A stretch of DNA of 15,037 nt. Origin: AEGEAN-183 sp964614345. GTDB lineage: Bacteria; Pseudomonadota; Gammaproteobacteria; Magnimaribacterales; Magnimaribacteraceae. Positions 13,973-15,037 of this stretch are shown here, in pieces. A program made the translations under genes and the position numbers. The stretch spans positions 1-15,037 of the forward strand of contig CAZTLP010000029.1 in NCBI GenBank assembly GCA_964614345.1, given 5' to 3'. The notes under the pieces are model-generated. The model searched no databases. It saw nothing but the letters and a program-made list of their open reading frames with translations, and was not told where the DNA came from. Numbering within the stretch: the first letter of the stretch is position 1; each line of letters opens with the position of its first letter.

Positions 13973-14027
13973 TTAATTTCCTGAAACTTTTCTTTCTTTA
14001 CCTTCCCAGAAAGGATCTCTTATCTCC
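13973..14027. repeat. 55-base direct duplication, right copy
   Basis: It matches 13818-13872 base for base and begins directly after the Ns. It is the 3' end of the acyl-CoA synthetase gene. Confidence 0.95.
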
Positions 14028-15037
14028 CTACGAAGAATCTTTCCAGAAGGATTACGAGGTAGTTCACTCACATAGTTGATAGATTTTGGACATTTGTACC
14101 CAGCAATTTGAGTTCTCGCGTATGAGATGATGTCTGCTTCCTTCAACTCAACACCTTCCTTTATTACTACAAAACCTTTGACGGCTTCACCCCATTTATC
14201 GTCTGGTATACCTACAACTGCAGCATCAAGAATATCATCATGACTCATTAAGGCATTCTCTACTTCAGCTGGGTAGATATTTTCTCCTCCTGAAACAATC
14301 ATATCCTTCACCCTATCATGAATGTATAAAAAGCCATCTTCATCAAAGAAACCGGCATCTCCTGAATAAAACCATCCGTCTACAACAGATTCTGCTGTTG
14401 CTTCAGGTCTGTTCCAATAAGCTTTCATGTTATTGTCAGATTTAATAACAATCTCTCCAACTTCACCGACAGCTAACTCTTTGCCATCTTCATCTTCTAT
14501 TCTGATCTCAGCCCCATAACCTGGTTTTCCACAAGACCTAAGTTTATTTTTTGAAGGATCATGATCTTCAGGTGACAAAAAGGTCACAGCGCCGTTAGTT
14601 TCTGTTAAACCATAAACTTGCCAAAACTCACAATCCATAATTTGTATGGCCTTTTCGAGGGTGTCTTGTGCTATTGGTGAAGCACCATAAACCACCGTTT
14701 TTAAAGAAGACCAGTCTATGTTTTCAACTTCCGGATGTTGAATTAAGAAAAGGATTACAGCTGGTACAAACAGTGTGTTCTCTATTTTTTCTTTTTCAAT
14801 CAGTTCTAAAATTAGTGTTGGATCAACTTCAGGAATAATGATGCTTTTACACCCGAATACATACCCAGCTAACCCCATATTAGTTCCGGCCACATGGAAG
14901 ACAGGCATGCAGACTAAATTCACTGATTCTTCACGAAATGACTGTCGATAATAGCCATGTTTAGCCATTATGTTTGCACTTGAAAAATTGTTATTAGTTA
15001 ATTGAACTCCTTTTGGATGACCGGTTGTCCCTGATGT
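13973..15037 (-). CDS. acyl-CoA synthetase (AMP-forming), 5' end beyond window
   Basis: The visible 354 residues are the C-terminal two-thirds of an AMP-dependent acyl-CoA ligase, which activates a carboxylic acid with ATP and CoA. The frame is open to the window edge, where TSGTTGHPKGV forms the P-loop-like A3 motif, so the ATG at 14968 is internal and the real start lies outside. Other core motifs follow: YGLTE (adenine site), WFYSGD, the hinge DRVKDMIVSGGENIYPAEVE, and NPSGKILRRE with the C-terminal catalytic Lys. It resembles FadD-like medium- or long-chain fatty-acid ligases; chain length cannot be judged. The stop at 13973 is also present in the left copy at 13818. It is the first visible gene of the minus-strand operon that runs to the esterase. 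Confidence 0.93.
   Translation of the reverse strand, partial: TSGTTGHPKGVQLTNNNFSSANIMAKHGYYRQSFREESVNLVCMPVFHVAGTNMGLAGYVFGCKSIIIPEVDPTLILELIEKEKIENTLFVPAVILFLIQHPEVENIDWSSLKTVVYGASPIAQDTLEKAIQIMDCEFWQVYGLTETNGAVTFLSPEDHDPSKNKLRSCGKPGYGAEIRIEDEDGKELAVGEVGEIVIKSDNNMKAYWNRPEATAESVVDGWFYSGDAGFFDEDGFLYIHDRVKDMIVSGGENIYPAEVENALMSHDDILDAAVVGIPDDKWGEAVKGFVVIKEGVELKEADIISYARTQIAGYKCPKSINYVSELPRNPSGKILRREIRDPFWEGKERKVSGN

Noticed and set aside
13772..13984. + strand open frame running through the N gap
   Set aside because: It is open only because Ns cannot form stops, and it is antisense to the dioxygenase and synthetase genes.
13818..14027. 55-base repeat as a biological duplication or target-site duplication
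   Set aside because: It abuts a 100-N placeholder on both sides and equals a common assembly k-mer size, so an assembly artefact is far more likely.
14966..14968. ATG as the true start of the acyl-CoA synthetase
   Set aside because: The frame continues upstream to the window edge and encodes the obligatory TSGTTGHPKGV motif, so this Met is internal.

Overview
The window reads as a scaffold from an AT-rich, streamlined, probably marine gammaproteobacterium. The style (low GC, gaps of 2-50 bases between genes, few recognisable Shine-Dalgarno sites, GTG/TTG starts, many lipid and ketone catabolism enzymes) resembles SAR86-type bacterioplankton. That placement is inference; there is no rRNA or marker gene here to prove it. 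A run of exactly 100 Ns flanked by an exact 55-base duplication shows that the scaffold was joined from short-read contigs.

Layout. (1) 1-120 is AT-rich and non-coding. (2) About 121-1450 is a higher-GC block with two divergent genes, a DUF1330-family protein (-) and a glutathione S-transferase (+). Its composition is unlike the rest, so it is probably transferred DNA or a chimeric join. (3) 1507-4624 is a + strand housekeeping run: diacylglycerol kinase (dgkA), a sugar/cation-symporter-type MFS transporter, GTP cyclohydrolase I (folE) and a Maf/YceF-type nucleotide pyrophosphatase. (4) 4627-5760 (-) is cyclopropane-fatty-acyl-phospholipid synthase (cfa), convergent with maf by 2 bases. (5) 5847-9833 (+) is an apparent three-gene operon: a Baeyer-Villiger-type flavin monooxygenase, a COG3818-like GNAT acetyltransferase, and an aldehyde dehydrogenase that closely resembles plant-type (ALDH12) delta-1-pyrroline-5-carboxylate dehydrogenase. 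(6) 15037-9837 (-) is an apparent five-gene operon, in order of transcription: acyl-CoA synthetase (cut by the window edge), TauD/TfdA dioxygenase, EamA transporter, acyl-CoA dehydrogenase with an Asp in the catalytic position, and a hormone-sensitive-lipase-family esterase.

How they may work together (inference). A Baeyer-Villiger monooxygenase turns ketones into esters or lactones, an esterase opens them, and an acyl-CoA ligase plus acyl-CoA dehydrogenase feed the resulting acid into beta-oxidation. The two operons converge on each other with a 3-base gap, and together they could form a catabolic module for a ketone, terpenoid or sterol-like compound. The substrate cannot be read from sequence.

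No RNA gene, CRISPR array, transposase, integrase or clearly new defence or biosynthetic system was seen. The points most worth a second look are the plant-type P5C dehydrogenase coupled to a GNAT gene, the compositionally foreign block at the left end, a recurrent 20-base intergenic motif, and the scaffold-gap artefact.
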